Assembly: GCA_934218695.1 (NCBI GenBank) | Contig: CAKQDA010000003.1 | Span: forward strand, 70,833-134,832 | Source of the DNA: an uncultured Succinivibrio sp. | Lineage (GTDB): Bacteria; Pseudomonadota; Gammaproteobacteria; Enterobacterales; Succinivibrionaceae | Direction: 5' to 3' | DNA: 64,000 bases | In this document: one piece after another, positions 1 through 9,087 of the stretch | How the letters are laid out: each line of letters starts with the position of its first letter | Numbering within the stretch: the stretch's first letter is position 1 | Made by a program: the position numbers and the translations under genes | The notes under the pieces: model-generated | Database searches by the model: none | Told to the model about the DNA's origin: nothing | The model's input: the letters and a program-made list of their open reading frames with translations, nothing else

Positions 1-651
1 GTTACAACGCTGTAGCTCATCTGGCTGGAATTGGTCTTAAAAAGGATGATGTTAACCACATCATAGATAACTTATTGCCAATGGGTGTAAACAACATCCT
101 GGCTTTAAGAGGAGATGCAAGAGCAGACTTAAAGAAAGGAGATTTTGAACATGCTGCTAATTTGATCTCTTATATTAAAAACAAGTATGGGAATAAAGTT
201 AACATCATTGAAGCATGTTATCCAGAAGTTCATATTGAGGCGCACAATGTCGTAGAAGATGTAAAACATCGGAAAGAAAAAGTCGACGCAGGTGCCTGCC
301 AGCTGATAACTCAATTATTCTTTAATAATGGCAGTTTCTACAGATTCAAGGAAAGATGTGATCTGGTTGGAATCAAGGTACCGATTCAGCCCGGCATTAT
401 GCCAGTCGCCAATAAAAAAACAGATTGAAAGAATTGTAACTTTATGTGGAGTGGAGTTGCCTGCAAAATTTACAAAAATCATGAGTAAATACGAGTATAA
501 CCCTGACGCTCTAAGAGATGCAGGCATATCTTATGCAATAGATCAGATAGTTGATTTGATCACTCAGGGTGTTGATGGAATTCATTTATATACAATGAAC
601 AATCCCTATATAGCAAGAAAAATACATGATGCAATCAAGAATCTGCTTTAA
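1..651 (+). pseudogene. metF: 5,10-methylenetetrahydrofolate reductase, 3' part, frameshifted
   Basis: Reduces 5,10-methylene-THF to 5-methyl-THF, the methyl donor for methionine synthesis (family knowledge). The gene enters from the left edge in the frame of base 3 and reads AHLAGIGLKKDD, then NNILALRGDAR and the MetF-like PGIMPV. In the A7 run at 414-420 the frame is lost and a TGA follows at 426. The MetF sequence resumes in the next frame as QIERIVTLCGVELP and runs to 651. Removing one A restores PVANKKQIERIVTLCG, which is the family arrangement. Either the copy is inactivated, the assembly has a homopolymer error, or slippage in the A run rescues some product. The N-terminal half lies outside the window, so the rest of the gene cannot be judged. 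Identity is secure; its functional state is not. Confidence 0.85.
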
Positions 652-675
652 GTACAAAAGGTTAGTTCCAATAAA

Positions 676-712
676 AAAGCTCTGATAAATTCATAAATTT
701 ATTCAGAGCTTT
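676..712. terminator. bidirectional terminator between metF and rho
   Basis: The arms AAAGCTCTGA and TCAGAGCTTT frame an AT-rich inner stem. Runs of A before the hairpin and T after it serve both directions. The hairpin lies between the convergent 3' ends of metF (651) and rho (757). Confidence 0.8.
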
Positions 713-756
713 ATTTTGTCTGACCTTTTAGATCAGACTCTTATTGGATAAAGAAA

Positions 757-2019
757 TTACTTTGTTCTTGCCATTGCAGTAAAGAACTCTTCGTTAGTCT
801 TTGTCAGCTTTAATTTGTCAATCAGGAACTCTGTAGCCTCAATTTCGCCCATTGGATGTAAGAACTTGCGTAAGATCCACATCTTCTGAAGCTCATCAAC
901 TCCTGTAATAAGTTCTTCACGTCTGGTACCTGATCTGGTAACATCAATAGCAGGATAAACTCGCTTTTCAGAAATCTTTCTGGATAAATGAAGTTCCATG
1001 TTACCGGTTCCCTTGAACTCCTCATAAATAACTTCATCCATCTTTGAACCGGTATCAATCAGGGCTGTAGCGATAATAGTTAAAGACCCCCCCTCTTCAA
1101 CATTTCTTGCTGCACCAAATAATCGCTTAGGTCTCTGTAAAGCGTTTGCATCAACACCACCGGTTAAAACCTTACCTGATGATGGAGCTACAGTGTTGTA
1201 AGCACGAGCTAAACGAGTAATGGAATCCATTAAGATCACCACATCATGCTTGTGCTCTACCAAGCGCTTTGCTTTTTCGATTACCATTTCAGCAACCTGA
1301 ACGTGACGTGTTGCAGGTTCATCGAATGTAGAAGCTACGACTTCACCTTTTACCATGCGTTGCATTTCAGTAACTTCTTCTGGGCGTTCATCAATCAGGA
1401 GAACTATCAGAGTACACTCTGGATATTTACTGGAAATTGAGTGGGCCACATTCTGTAAAAGCATGGTTTTACCGGCTTTTGGAGGTGCAACAATAAGGCC
1501 ACGCTGACCTTTTCCAACAGGAGCGACAAGATCAATAACTCTTGCAGTCAAATCTTCCTGAGAGCCGTTACCTAACTCAAGGCGCATTCTTTCTTGAGGG
1601 AATAAAGGAGTAAGGTTTTCAAACAGGATCTTATGGCGTGAATTTTCTGGATCGTCAAAGTTAACAGCATCAACTTTAAGTAATGCGAAGTATCTTTCGC
1701 CCTCTTTTGGTGGTCTGATTTTTCCAGAAATTGAATCACCAGTTCTTAAATTGAAACGTCTTACCTGACTAGGGGAAACATAAATATCATCAGGTCCGGC
1801 CAAATAAGAGCTGTCAGCACTTCTTAAAAATCCAAAGCCGTCAGGTAAAATTTCGATGACGCCTTCACCGTAAATGTCTTCTCCATTTTTTGAAGAAAAC
1901 TTTAATAACTGGAAGATAATTTCTTTTTTGCTTAAACGGGCTACGTTCTCGATGCCGTTCTGTTCACACATCTGAACTAATTGTGCGACAGGCGTATTTT
2001 TAAGTTCGGTAAGATTCAT
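757..2019 (-). CDS. rho: transcription termination factor Rho
   Basis: RNA-dependent hexameric ATPase that ends transcription at Rho-dependent sites. The 420 residues match the usual proteobacterial length of about 419. In order: N-terminal helical domain beginning [11 protein letters not shown]; cold-shock-like primary RNA-binding domain (about 50-118, with [13 protein letters not shown]); Walker A APPKAGKT at 178-185; the Walker B region [16 protein letters not shown]; and the secondary-site segment [21 protein letters not shown] see no clear Shine-Dalgarno sequence before the ATG. A dyad at 2038-2058 lies about 18 nt upstream of the start. Monocistronic here: it is convergent with metF and divergent from the glyoxalase-fold gene. 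In E. coli rho also lies in the rep-ilv region. Confidence 0.98.
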   Translation of the reverse strand: MNLTELKNTPVAQLVQMCEQNGIENVARLSKKEIIFQLLKFSSKNGEDIYGEGVIEILPDGFGFLRSADSSYLAGPDDIYVSPSQVRRFNLRTGDSISGKIRPPKEGERYFALLKVDAVNFDDPENSRHKILFENLTPLFPQERMRLELGNGSQEDLTARVIDLVAPVGKGQRGLIVAPPKAGKTMLLQNVAHSISSKYPECTLIVLLIDERPEEVTEMQRMVKGEVVASTFDEPATRHVQVAEMVIEKAKRLVEHKHDVVILMDSITRLARAYNTVAPSSGKVLTGGVDANALQRPKRLFGAARNVEEGGSLTIIATALIDTGSKMDEVIYEEFKGTGNMELHLSRKISEKRVYPAIDVTRSGTRREELITGVDELQKMWILRKFLHPMGEIEATEFLIDKLKLTKTNEEFFTAMARTK

Positions 2020-2037
2020 AGATTAAATTAACAAACT

Positions 2038-2058
2038 TACTGCATGGGGAATGCAGTA
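2038..2058 (-). promoter_or_regulatory. perfect dyad just upstream of rho
   Basis: The arms TACTGCAT and ATGCAGTA pair perfectly around a 5-base loop and end about 18 nt before the rho start. A TATACT-like -10 on the minus strand (2056-2061) overlaps one arm. The dyad could be an operator at the promoter or, if transcription starts further up, a leader hairpin. E. coli rho is autoregulated through its leader; whether this element plays that role is inference. Confidence 0.4.
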
Positions 2059-2217
2059 TAGGATTAGATTCTCAAAAAAATAAAAAGGAAATTCCTGTGT
2101 GAAAACACTTCAAGATCCGTGTGATCGTTCGACAGACACGTCGTGTGCTAATATTAACACAAAATTCGCAGTATTTTATTATTTTTATAAAAGTTATTTA
2201 TGCAGGATACTTAAAAA

Positions 2218-2595
2218 ATGTTTAGCAAAATTCACCATATTGCAATCATTGGAACTGACTACAACAGGTCAAAATCATTTTATGTTGATAAATTAGGATT
2301 TAAAATTCTAAGAGAAAATTATCGGCCATCAAAACAAGACTATAAGATAGATCTTGAATGTGGAGATAGTGAAATAGAGCTGTTCATAGTAAAAGATGCT
2401 CCTGATAGAGTCTCTAATCCTGAAGCCAGTGGACTACGACACATGGCTTTTAAAGTTGAAAGTGTCAGTGACACTGTTTCTAAACTAAAAAAGATGGGCA
2501 TTGAATGTGAGCCAATCAGGATGGATGACTATACCAACAAGGCCATGACATTCTTCAGAGATCCAGACAACCTTCCTATAGAAATTCACGAGTAG
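2218..2595 (+). CDS. gloA2: VOC-family metalloprotein, YaeR/GloA2-like
   Basis: Small vicinal-oxygen-chelate (glyoxalase I-fold) protein of 125 residues. It matches E. coli YaeR in length and pattern: VHHIAII-like start (here IHHIAIIGTDY), FYVDKLGF, GLRHMAFKVE, and the C-terminal FFRDPDNLPIEIHE. The likely metal ligands are the His in HHIAI, the Glu in IELF, the His in LRHMAF and the C-terminal Glu in PIEIHE. An AGGA lies about 9 nt before the ATG. Members are usually annotated as lactoylglutathione lyases, but the natural substrate of YaeR-type proteins is not settled. It stands alone between divergent rho and convergent uvrD. Confidence 0.85.
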   Translation: MFSKIHHIAIIGTDYNRSKSFYVDKLGFKILRENYRPSKQDYKIDLECGDSEIELFIVKDAPDRVSNPEASGLRHMAFKVESVSDTVSKLKKMGIECEPIRMDDYTNKAMTFFRDPDNLPIEIHE

Positions 2596-2598
2596 GAA

Positions 2599-2633
2599 TA
2601 TAGCGAGCAACTTTTAAACAGGTTCTCGCTATA
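2599..2633. terminator. hairpin between gloA2 and uvrD 3' ends
   Basis: Nine-base perfect arms TATAGCGAG and CTCGCTATA, extended by a short inner AAC/GTT pair, sit between convergent genes. There is no strong T tract on either side, so it may be a transcript-end stabiliser and not a classical intrinsic terminator. Confidence 0.5.
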
Positions 2634-2652
2634 AGTAAAAACAGCTGCAGAT

Positions 2653-4821
2653 TTAATATCTCTGAGATGCAATCGGAATAATCGTATATGGACGATCTTC
2701 CTTTTTAACTTCATTGTATGATCTTACAATCTGTCTCAAGAACTGGCTGGCACCAGTTGGTACAATATTTCCGAACAAACTTCTGTTTTGAGCATAGCTT
2801 ATATAAAGATCTTTCTTTGCTCTGGTAATTCCTACATAAGCCAAACGCCTTTCTTCAGAAATTGATTTGTCTGAACCAATTTCAACGGCTTTCTGAGATG
2901 GAAGAATAGTATTCTCGAAACCAACTAGGAATACATGTTTAAACTCCAACCCTTTAGATGAGTGAATGGTCATCATGTTAACAGCATCGCACTCAGTTGA
3001 GTTTGAACCATCCTCATCGAGCTCAGAGGTACTCACCAAAGTAATATTTGACAAGTATGTCAATAAAGGATCTTCTTGTGCTAAAGAATTTGTTCTGATT
3101 TCACTGTCAGCTGAATTGTCAGATTTAATATCTTTTTCATCATCTGAATCCATCTTTTCGGCCTGAGCCTGCATTGAAGTTTCAAATTCCTTCACGTTTG
3201 AGACCAACACACCTAAGTTTGAAACTCTGGAATTTTCTTCTCCAGTCTTACCTTCCTTTGCATCTTTTAAGGCGTACATTTCATGCAAACCTGATACATT
3301 GATAACGTAGTCTACTAATTCGTGCAGAGATGATTTTGCTTTCTTCTCCTTCATTTGAAGGAGCAAATTATAAAATGGAGATACCTTCTTAAACAGTGAC
3401 ACTAAAGACTTATCTGCACCATCCTGCTTTGAATACGCTTCCAACAGTTGAATTGCCTGCAGCATCGAACAATTTCTTTCTCTGCCAATAGCTCTGAGAT
3501 CAGCTACAACTTTAGGTCCAAGTTTCCTTGACGGAACATTTATAATTCTAAGAGCTGCGGTGTCATCATTTTCATTGATTAGCAGTCTCAAATAAGCCAG
3601 AGTATCAAGGATTTCTGCTCGTTCAAAGAAACGTTGCCCACCGTAAATCACAAAAGGAATATGTTTCATAGAAAGGCTTTGCTCAAATCCTAAAGACAGG
3701 TAGTTATTTCTATATAGAATAGCCATATCTTTATATTTTTCGCCTGTTTCATGAAGTTTTGCAATTAAACTGACAACTGCTGATGCTTCACAGTTATTAT
3801 TTGAACAGTTTAAAATAGAAACATCGTCACCGACTCCGATATTTCCCTTTAAAACCTTTTCCATCAACCTGTCAGAATTTTCTGCTATAAGAGTATTTGC
3901 CATATCAAGAATTTTCTGACTGGAACGATAATTTAGAGATAAAAGAATTTGTTGTACATCATCAAAATCTTTTAAAAACTTGTGCATGTTTGTGTAATCG
4001 GCTCCTCGCCAACCATAAATAGACTGATCGTCATCACCTACAACCATAACATGACATTCTTTTCCCGCCATCAGACGTAAGAATTTATACTGAATTGAGT
4101 TCGTATCCTGAAACTCATCTACCAGGATCTCTTTAAATCTGCGGTGCTGTAATGCTCTTATCTCACTGTTACTTTCTAACAGTTCTACTGTTCTTAAAAG
4201 CAATTCGCTAAAATCGACAGAATTCTCATCATTACAGATTTTTTCATATGAACAGTAAATCTTGCACATATCATCATAATGAATTTCGCCAAAATTCTTT
4301 CCCCGCCGGATATAGTCGTCAGCTCGTAGACCATTTTCTTTTAGTTTACTTATTTTTGAAACAGCTTCTGAAGGCTTAAACTCTTTAATATCAATGTTAA
4401 GCTCTTTCATAATCCTCTTAATTAGAGTTATCTGGCTGTCAGTGTCTAAAACTGTAAAATTTGACTCTAATCCTGCCTGTCTGGAATATGCTCTTAATAG
4501 ACGCAAGCATATTGAATGGAATGTGCTAGCCCACAATTGTCGCTGCAAATACTCACCTACAAACAGACCAATTCTCTCACGCATTTCGCCTGCAGCCTTA
4601 TTTGTAAAAGTTACTGCCAGAATATTTCTGGGCTCTACCATATAGTGCTTTATTAAGTAAGCAATTCTGGAGACTAAAACCCTGGTTTTTCCAGTTCCTG
4701 CACCTGCAATTACCAGCATATTTGATAGAGGGGCACTCACAGCTTCTTTTTGAGAATCATTCAAATTTTCTAGAATTGAGTTATTTACCGAAGGATTTCC
4801 TAGCTCATCAAGCTCATCCAT
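2653..4821 (-). CDS. uvrD: DNA helicase II (UvrD)
   Basis: 3'-5' superfamily 1A helicase used in nucleotide excision repair and methyl-directed mismatch repair. At 722 residues it matches E. coli UvrD (720). Visible motifs: Q motif LNDSQKEAV; Walker A AGAGTGKT (39-46); TFTNKAAGEM; Walker B VDEFQDTN; GDDDQSIYGWRGA; LNYRSS; and motif VI RRLAYVGITRAKKDLY. The 2B region contains an acidic low-complexity stretch around DSDDEKDIKSDNSADSE. It lies downstream of yigB, as in E. coli dapF-xerC-yigB-uvrD, after a 159-nt gap. That gap holds a minus-strand TATAAT (4869-4874), so uvrD probably also has its own promoter. I found no LexA box (CTG-N10-CAG). Confidence 0.95.
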   Translation of the reverse strand: MDELDELGNPSVNNSILENLNDSQKEAVSAPLSNMLVIAGAGTGKTRVLVSRIAYLIKHYMVEPRNILAVTFTNKAAGEMRERIGLFVGEYLQRQLWASTFHSICLRLLRAYSRQAGLESNFTVLDTDSQITLIKRIMKELNIDIKEFKPSEAVSKISKLKENGLRADDYIRRGKNFGEIHYDDMCKIYCSYEKICNDENSVDFSELLLRTVELLESNSEIRALQHRRFKEILVDEFQDTNSIQYKFLRLMAGKECHVMVVGDDDQSIYGWRGADYTNMHKFLKDFDDVQQILLSLNYRSSQKILDMANTLIAENSDRLMEKVLKGNIGVGDDVSILNCSNNNCEASAVVSLIAKLHETGEKYKDMAILYRNNYLSLGFEQSLSMKHIPFVIYGGQRFFERAEILDTLAYLRLLINENDDTAALRIINVPSRKLGPKVVADLRAIGRERNCSMLQAIQLLEAYSKQDGADKSLVSLFKKVSPFYNLLLQMKEKKAKSSLHELVDYVINVSGLHEMYALKDAKEGKTGEENSRVSNLGVLVSNVKEFETSMQAQAEKMDSDDEKDIKSDNSADSEIRTNSLAQEDPLLTYLSNITLVSTSELDEDGSNSTECDAVNMMTIHSSKGLEFKHVFLVGFENTILPSQKAVEIGSDKSISEERRLAYVGITRAKKDLYISYAQNRSLFGNIVPTGASQFLRQIVRSYNEVKKEDRPYTIIPIASQRY

Positions 4822-4980
4822 AACTATCTCCGCTGGAATTTCAAGTTTTAAGAATAAAGACTGCGTGGATTATAGCAGAAAACAAAATTTCTAATTAATC
4901 TTAGAGTTAATGGCAGCCACATGCTCTTGATTACGAAAGGCTATATTGTATTTTATTAGTGGAGCGTATTTTCAAAGTTT

Positions 4981-5715
4981 CTATAACAGCAGATCTCTTA
5001 ATTCTAGGATGTTGTCTATTTCAATATCGGGAAGAACACTCAAAAAACGTTCATCAGGAGAAATGCCAGTATATCCTTTTCGCAACCATACACATCGACA
5101 ACCTGAATTTACTGCTCCCAAAACATCTGTATATGGATCATCCCCTACATGAAGAATTTCACATGGTTCTACATTAGTGAATTTTACACATTCACAGAAC
5201 AGATCCTGATGTGGTTTTCTGTGGAATTTAAAACGAGATGGTCTTAAATCTGTTTCAAAATATGAGGACAGCTCCAACTGTTTAGCATTAAGATTACCAT
5301 TAGACACAGAGATTAGGGGATATTTGGATTTAAGATCAGAAAGTAAAATTCTAACATCGTCTGAAACAATTCCATCAGAACGTTTTTTGATAAATAACTT
5401 AACAAGATCAGATGCTTCTTTAAGACCACCCTTTAATGGAAGTCCAATTTCACTAAAAGCCACAACTAAACTTTTGGCTCTTAGCAGAGTTACATCATCC
5501 TCTAGTGACATATCTTCATGCAGAACTCTTGATTTCACAGAAGCCCAGTAATCATAGCTTTGGTATTTTCCTCCCAAGCCATAAATTTCGCACAAATATG
5601 TCGTGAACCAGTTTTCTGCTCTAGTTAATACGGACTGACAATCATAAAGTGTATTGTCCAAATCAAAAGACAATACCTTTATCTTACTAAGATCCAATTG
5701 TTTGTAGAATTTCAA
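4981..5715 (-). CDS. yigB: HAD-superfamily phosphatase YigB
   Basis: Haloacid-dehalogenase-type phosphatase of 244 residues. E. coli YigB (238 residues) dephosphorylates FMN and the riboflavin intermediate 5-amino-6-(5-phosphoribitylamino)uracil. HAD motif I is FDLDNTLYD, motif II is SVSNGN, and motif IV is HVGDDPYTDVLGA. The N-terminal MKFYKQL resembles the MRFYRPL of E. coli YigB. The start overlaps the xerC stop by 4 bases (ATGA), so the two are translationally coupled. Context (xerC upstream, uvrD downstream) supports the assignment. Confidence 0.9.
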   Translation of the reverse strand: MKFYKQLDLSKIKVLSFDLDNTLYDCQSVLTRAENWFTTYLCEIYGLGGKYQSYDYWASVKSRVLHEDMSLEDDVTLLRAKSLVVAFSEIGLPLKGGLKEASDLVKLFIKKRSDGIVSDDVRILLSDLKSKYPLISVSNGNLNAKQLELSSYFETDLRPSRFKFHRKPHQDLFCECVKFTNVEPCEILHVGDDPYTDVLGAVNSGCRCVWLRKGYTGISPDERFLSVLPDIEIDNILELRDLLL

Positions 5716-6623
5716 TTTTTCTTCCTGTTTGCCAGAGGATGGGCTTTATTGTACACACTCTTTAAATGCTCAAAGTCCAAATGAGTGTAAATCTGAGTTG
5801 CCGCCAGACTTGCATGACCTAACATCTCCTGTACGGAGCGCAGATCAGCGCCTCCCTGTAACAATTCAGTTGCGAATGAATGTCTTAATTTATGCGGATT
5901 TAAATGAGTCTGTACACCTGCTTTTACTGACAATTTATCAAGATTCTGTTCAACAGCTCGAGTAGTCAGTCTCTTTCCATATTTATTTAAAAATAAAGCA
6001 TTTTCAGAAGGTTGGAACTCATCTCTGACCTTTATATAATCTGAGATTTTATCTAATGCCTTCTGACCTACAGGTACTATTCTGTATTTGCTTCCCTTTC
6101 CTAAAACCAGAATTTCCTTTGTCTCATAATTAAGATTACCTAAATCAATACCTACAAGCTCAGATACACGCAAACCTGAAGAAAACAACAACTCGGCAAT
6201 TGCACTGTCTCTTATCTCATACAGATTTTTAGGTTCATAATCTAAAAGAATATTGATTTCACTTAAGGTTAAAATCTTTGGTAGATGTCTTTTTACTTTT
6301 GGAGCTTTGATTAAAGAACAGGGATTATCTGAAAGCCTACCTTGCTTTATAAGGTACTTGAAAAATGAGCTTAACGCATACAGGTCATGCGCTACTGAGT
6401 TATTTGATTGTTTTATGTTTTCATCATTAAAATTAAAGTCTCGCTGTATAGCTCTCATTTGCTCAAGACCTACACTCTGCCAAGACTTTACATTGTCAAA
6501 CTCACGTTCTAATACAGCAACAGCTCTTTTTAGAACATTGCTGTAAGAACTTATAGTGTGAATACTAGCTCTTTTTTCATAACGAAGATGATCTATAAAA
6601 CGATAAACATCGTCTGAAAGCAT
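5712..6623 (-). CDS. xerC: site-specific tyrosine recombinase XerC
   Basis: With XerD, XerC resolves chromosome dimers at dif during division. The 303 residues include an N-terminal SAM-like core-binding domain (1-90) and a catalytic domain. The tyrosine-recombinase residues are all visible: Arg152 (SSGLRVSEL), Lys176 (LGKGSKYR), His244 and Arg247 (HKLRHSF), His270 (LGHAS) and the nucleophile Tyr279 (IYTHLD). It follows dapF by 20 nt and overlaps yigB, the classical gammaproteobacterial order. XerD is not in the window. Position and order favour XerC over XerD. Confidence 0.95.
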   Translation of the reverse strand: MLSDDVYRFIDHLRYEKRASIHTISSYSNVLKRAVAVLEREFDNVKSWQSVGLEQMRAIQRDFNFNDENIKQSNNSVAHDLYALSSFFKYLIKQGRLSDNPCSLIKAPKVKRHLPKILTLSEINILLDYEPKNLYEIRDSAIAELLFSSGLRVSELVGIDLGNLNYETKEILVLGKGSKYRIVPVGQKALDKISDYIKVRDEFQPSENALFLNKYGKRLTTRAVEQNLDKLSVKAGVQTHLNPHKLRHSFATELLQGGADLRSVQEMLGHASLAATQIYTHLDFEHLKSVYNKAHPLANRKKN

Positions 6624-6643
6624 AATTATTCACCTATAGACGA

Positions 6644-7477
6644 CTAAATGACAACAGTTCCTTCAAAAACTCTTTGAGCTGGTCCTGACATCATTACAGG
6701 AGATTTACCACCGTCCCAAGAAATCTTCAAAGTACCGCCAGGTAAAGTTACACTCACAGGAGATGTTACTCTGCCCTGTTTAATAGCAACAACCGCAGCA
6801 GCACATGCTCCAGTTCCACAGGCAAGAGTTTCTCCACATCCACGTTCAAAAACTCTTAAGTTTAGGGAATGGTTATTAACTACCTGAGCAAACCCTACAT
6901 TTACTTTTTCAGGGAAGTTCTTATGGCACTCAATTTCTTTACCATACTTTTCAACTGGTGCCGTTTTAACATCATCAAAGAAAAATACGGCATGAGGATT
7001 TCCCATGGATACTGCACCGTGAGAAAATTCTGTTCCATCCGACAAAGTTATCCTATATGAATCAGCTCGAGCCGGTGCATTGAACGGAATCATGTGTGGT
7101 TCAAACTCAGGAGCCCCCATATTTACAGTAACAGTATCATCGTCATTGAGTTTTAATCTTAGAACGCCTGATACTGTACTTACCTTAATGTCTCTCTTAT
7201 TAGTTAAATTATGATCAACAACAAATCTAACAAAACAGCGAGCTCCATTTCCACACATCTGAACTTCTGAACCGTCAGCATTAAAGATTCTGTAGTGAAA
7301 ATCGACCTCAGGATCAAACGGTGGCTCAACCAGCAGCAACTGGTCGAATCCAATTCCAAAATGTCTATCGGCTAATTTTTTAATAAGTTCTGGTGAAAAA
7401 AATACCTTTTGGGTAACACCATCAACAACCATGAAGTCATTACCCAAACCATGCATTTTTGTAAACTTTAAAATCAT
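6644..7477 (-). CDS. dapF: diaminopimelate epimerase
   Basis: Converts LL- to meso-diaminopimelate for peptidoglycan and lysine synthesis. The 277 residues match the family length. The two catalytic cysteines are Cys75 (MCGNGARC) and Cys220 ([14 protein letters not shown]). The N-terminal [15 protein letters not shown] is diagnostic. It lies 4 nt downstream of lysA and upstream of xerC, so lysA, dapF, xerC and yigB are one transcription unit. Its product is the direct substrate of LysA. Confidence 0.97.
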   Translation of the reverse strand: MILKFTKMHGLGNDFMVVDGVTQKVFFSPELIKKLADRHFGIGFDQLLLVEPPFDPEVDFHYRIFNADGSEVQMCGNGARCFVRFVVDHNLTNKRDIKVSTVSGVLRLKLNDDDTVTVNMGAPEFEPHMIPFNAPARADSYRITLSDGTEFSHGAVSMGNPHAVFFFDDVKTAPVEKYGKEIECHKNFPEKVNVGFAQVVNNHSLNLRVFERGCGETLACGTGACAAAVVAIKQGRVTSPVSVTLPGGTLKISWDGGKSPVMMSGPAQRVFEGTVVI

Positions 7478-7481
7478 TATA

Positions 7482-8729
7482 TTATCCTAGGATAATTTCA
7501 TCCTTCCAGATATCTTCGTATGACTGACGTTTCTTGATGACATATGATTTATCGCCATCAACCATTACTTCACATGGTAAACAGCGTGTATTGTATGTTG
7601 AAGCCATTGAAGAGCCATAGGCTCCAGCTCCGCGAACTGCTAATATGTCACCATTTTTTACATTCAGTTTTCTGTCTTTTCCTAAGAAATCATCACTTTC
7701 ACAGATTGGACCTACAACATCTGATTTTACAGCCTCACCATCAGGATGTACTGTTGTATTAACGATTGTCATCCATGATCCATACAAGGCAGGTCTAATC
7801 ATGTCATTCATGCCAGTATCAGTAATAATAAAATGTTTATCACCATTATCTTTCTGATATTGAACTTTTGCCAAAAGAATACATGCATTTGCAACCATAG
7901 CACGTCCAGGTTCAATATAGATTGATACATCCAAATCTTTCATTCTCTCTAAAATTGGTGCGCAGTACTCGCTTGGAGTAGGAGGAGTTTCATTGTCATA
8001 GGTAACACCTAAACCACCACCCATGTCAATATGATCTACCTTGATGCCTTCAGCTAACAACTTCTTATACAGAGTAATAATTTTATCGGTAGCTTCAATA
8101 ATTGGCATTCCAGATGTCATCTGCGAACCTATATGGCAATCAATACCGGAAATTTTTAAACAAGACTCTTTTGACATCTTCTTGTAAAGATCAAAAGCTG
8201 TCTCTTCACTAACACCAAACTTGTTATTTTTAAGTCCTGTCGAAATTGAAGGATGAGTCTTAGCATCTACACCAGGATTTACTCTTAAGGCGACTGGAGC
8301 TACGACATTAAGTTTTTTAGCTACTTTGACAACAGTATCAATTTCTTGTGCAGATTCAATATTCAGACAATTGATCCCCACAGACAGAGCAAATTCAATT
8401 TCCTGTTCAGACTTTCCAACTCCAGAGAAAACAACTTTTTTTGGATCTCCACCTGCTGCAATTACTCTGCGTAGCTCACCTTCAGATACAATATCAAATC
8501 CTGCACCTAACTTTGCCATTTCATGAATAACTGCCAGATTTGAGCAGGCCTTTACTGCAAAACACACCAAATGTTTTTTTTCTTTTAAAGAGTTCTCAAA
8601 AGAATTCATATGTCTGTACAGAGTTGCTTTTGAGTAAACATATAGAGGTGTACCATATTTTTCGGCTAAATCGGTGGCTTTGATATCTTCTGCGTATAAA
8701 TCAGAATCTTTAAAATTAAAATAATCCAT
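7482..8729 (-). CDS. lysA: diaminopimelate decarboxylase
   Basis: PLP enzyme that decarboxylates meso-diaminopimelate to L-lysine, the last step of the pathway. It has 415 residues, an alanine racemase-like fold III barrel with PLP lysine Lys60 (FAVKACSN), the HIGSQ motif, and the glycine-rich phosphate loop MGGGLGV. The C-terminal [10 protein letters not shown] supplies the active-site Cys of the partner subunit. A purine-rich stretch (GGAAGGAAAAG) precedes the ATG. lysA sits between lptM and dapF, an order common in gammaproteobacteria, whereas E. coli keeps lysA elsewhere. Confidence 0.97.
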   Translation of the reverse strand: MDYFNFKDSDLYAEDIKATDLAEKYGTPLYVYSKATLYRHMNSFENSLKEKKHLVCFAVKACSNLAVIHEMAKLGAGFDIVSEGELRRVIAAGGDPKKVVFSGVGKSEQEIEFALSVGINCLNIESAQEIDTVVKVAKKLNVVAPVALRVNPGVDAKTHPSISTGLKNNKFGVSEETAFDLYKKMSKESCLKISGIDCHIGSQMTSGMPIIEATDKIITLYKKLLAEGIKVDHIDMGGGLGVTYDNETPPTPSEYCAPILERMKDLDVSIYIEPGRAMVANACILLAKVQYQKDNGDKHFIITDTGMNDMIRPALYGSWMTIVNTTVHPDGEAVKSDVVGPICESDDFLGKDRKLNVKNGDILAVRGAGAYGSSMASTYNTRCLPCEVMVDGDKSYVIKKRQSYEDIWKDEIILG

Positions 8730-8808
8730 CTTTTCCTTCCATTACAATCTGTGCATACGAATTTTTATAAGCGCAGCTGTTTTTAATTTATCTTTAAGAA
8801 AACAACTC

Positions 8809-8991
8809 TTATTTCTTAGAAATTTCATCAGAGTCATTTTCTGACTTAGAATTTTTCTCATTAGTATGTTCAGTGGAATCATCTTCTTGCTGAATAACTT
8901 CAGGCTCAAGATATAGTTTTCCTTTTATACCGCAACCTGAAATCGCGCTGATAGCAACTAATACTGCAAATGCAGAAATAAGTTTTTTCAA
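8809..8991 (-). CDS. lptM: small outer-membrane lipoprotein LptM (YifL)
   Basis: A 60-residue lipoprotein precursor with a lipobox ending SAISGC, followed by the conserved CGIKGKLYLEP, which parallels CGLKGPLYFPP of E. coli YifL. LptM binds LptD and helps assemble the LPS translocon. The rest is an acidic, Ser/Asn/Glu-rich tail much longer than in E. coli, probably disordered. It follows cyaA by 96 nt and precedes lysA by 79 nt, the usual cyaA-lptM-(lysA)-dapF order. Confidence 0.85.
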   Translation of the reverse strand: MKKLISAFAVLVAISAISGCGIKGKLYLEPEVIQQEDDSTEHTNEKNSKSENDSDEISKK

Positions 8992-9087
8992 TTTTCTGTC
9001 CTACAAAAATGTTTATGTTCAAGATGAGTATATCAAAATATCAAGATTCATTATTTGCAAATATATTTTGGATAAAAATTTGCACTG

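Noticed and set aside
4855..4885. LexA box upstream of uvrD (CTG...CAG)
   Set aside because: The spacing is N12, not N10, and the interior does not match the consensus.
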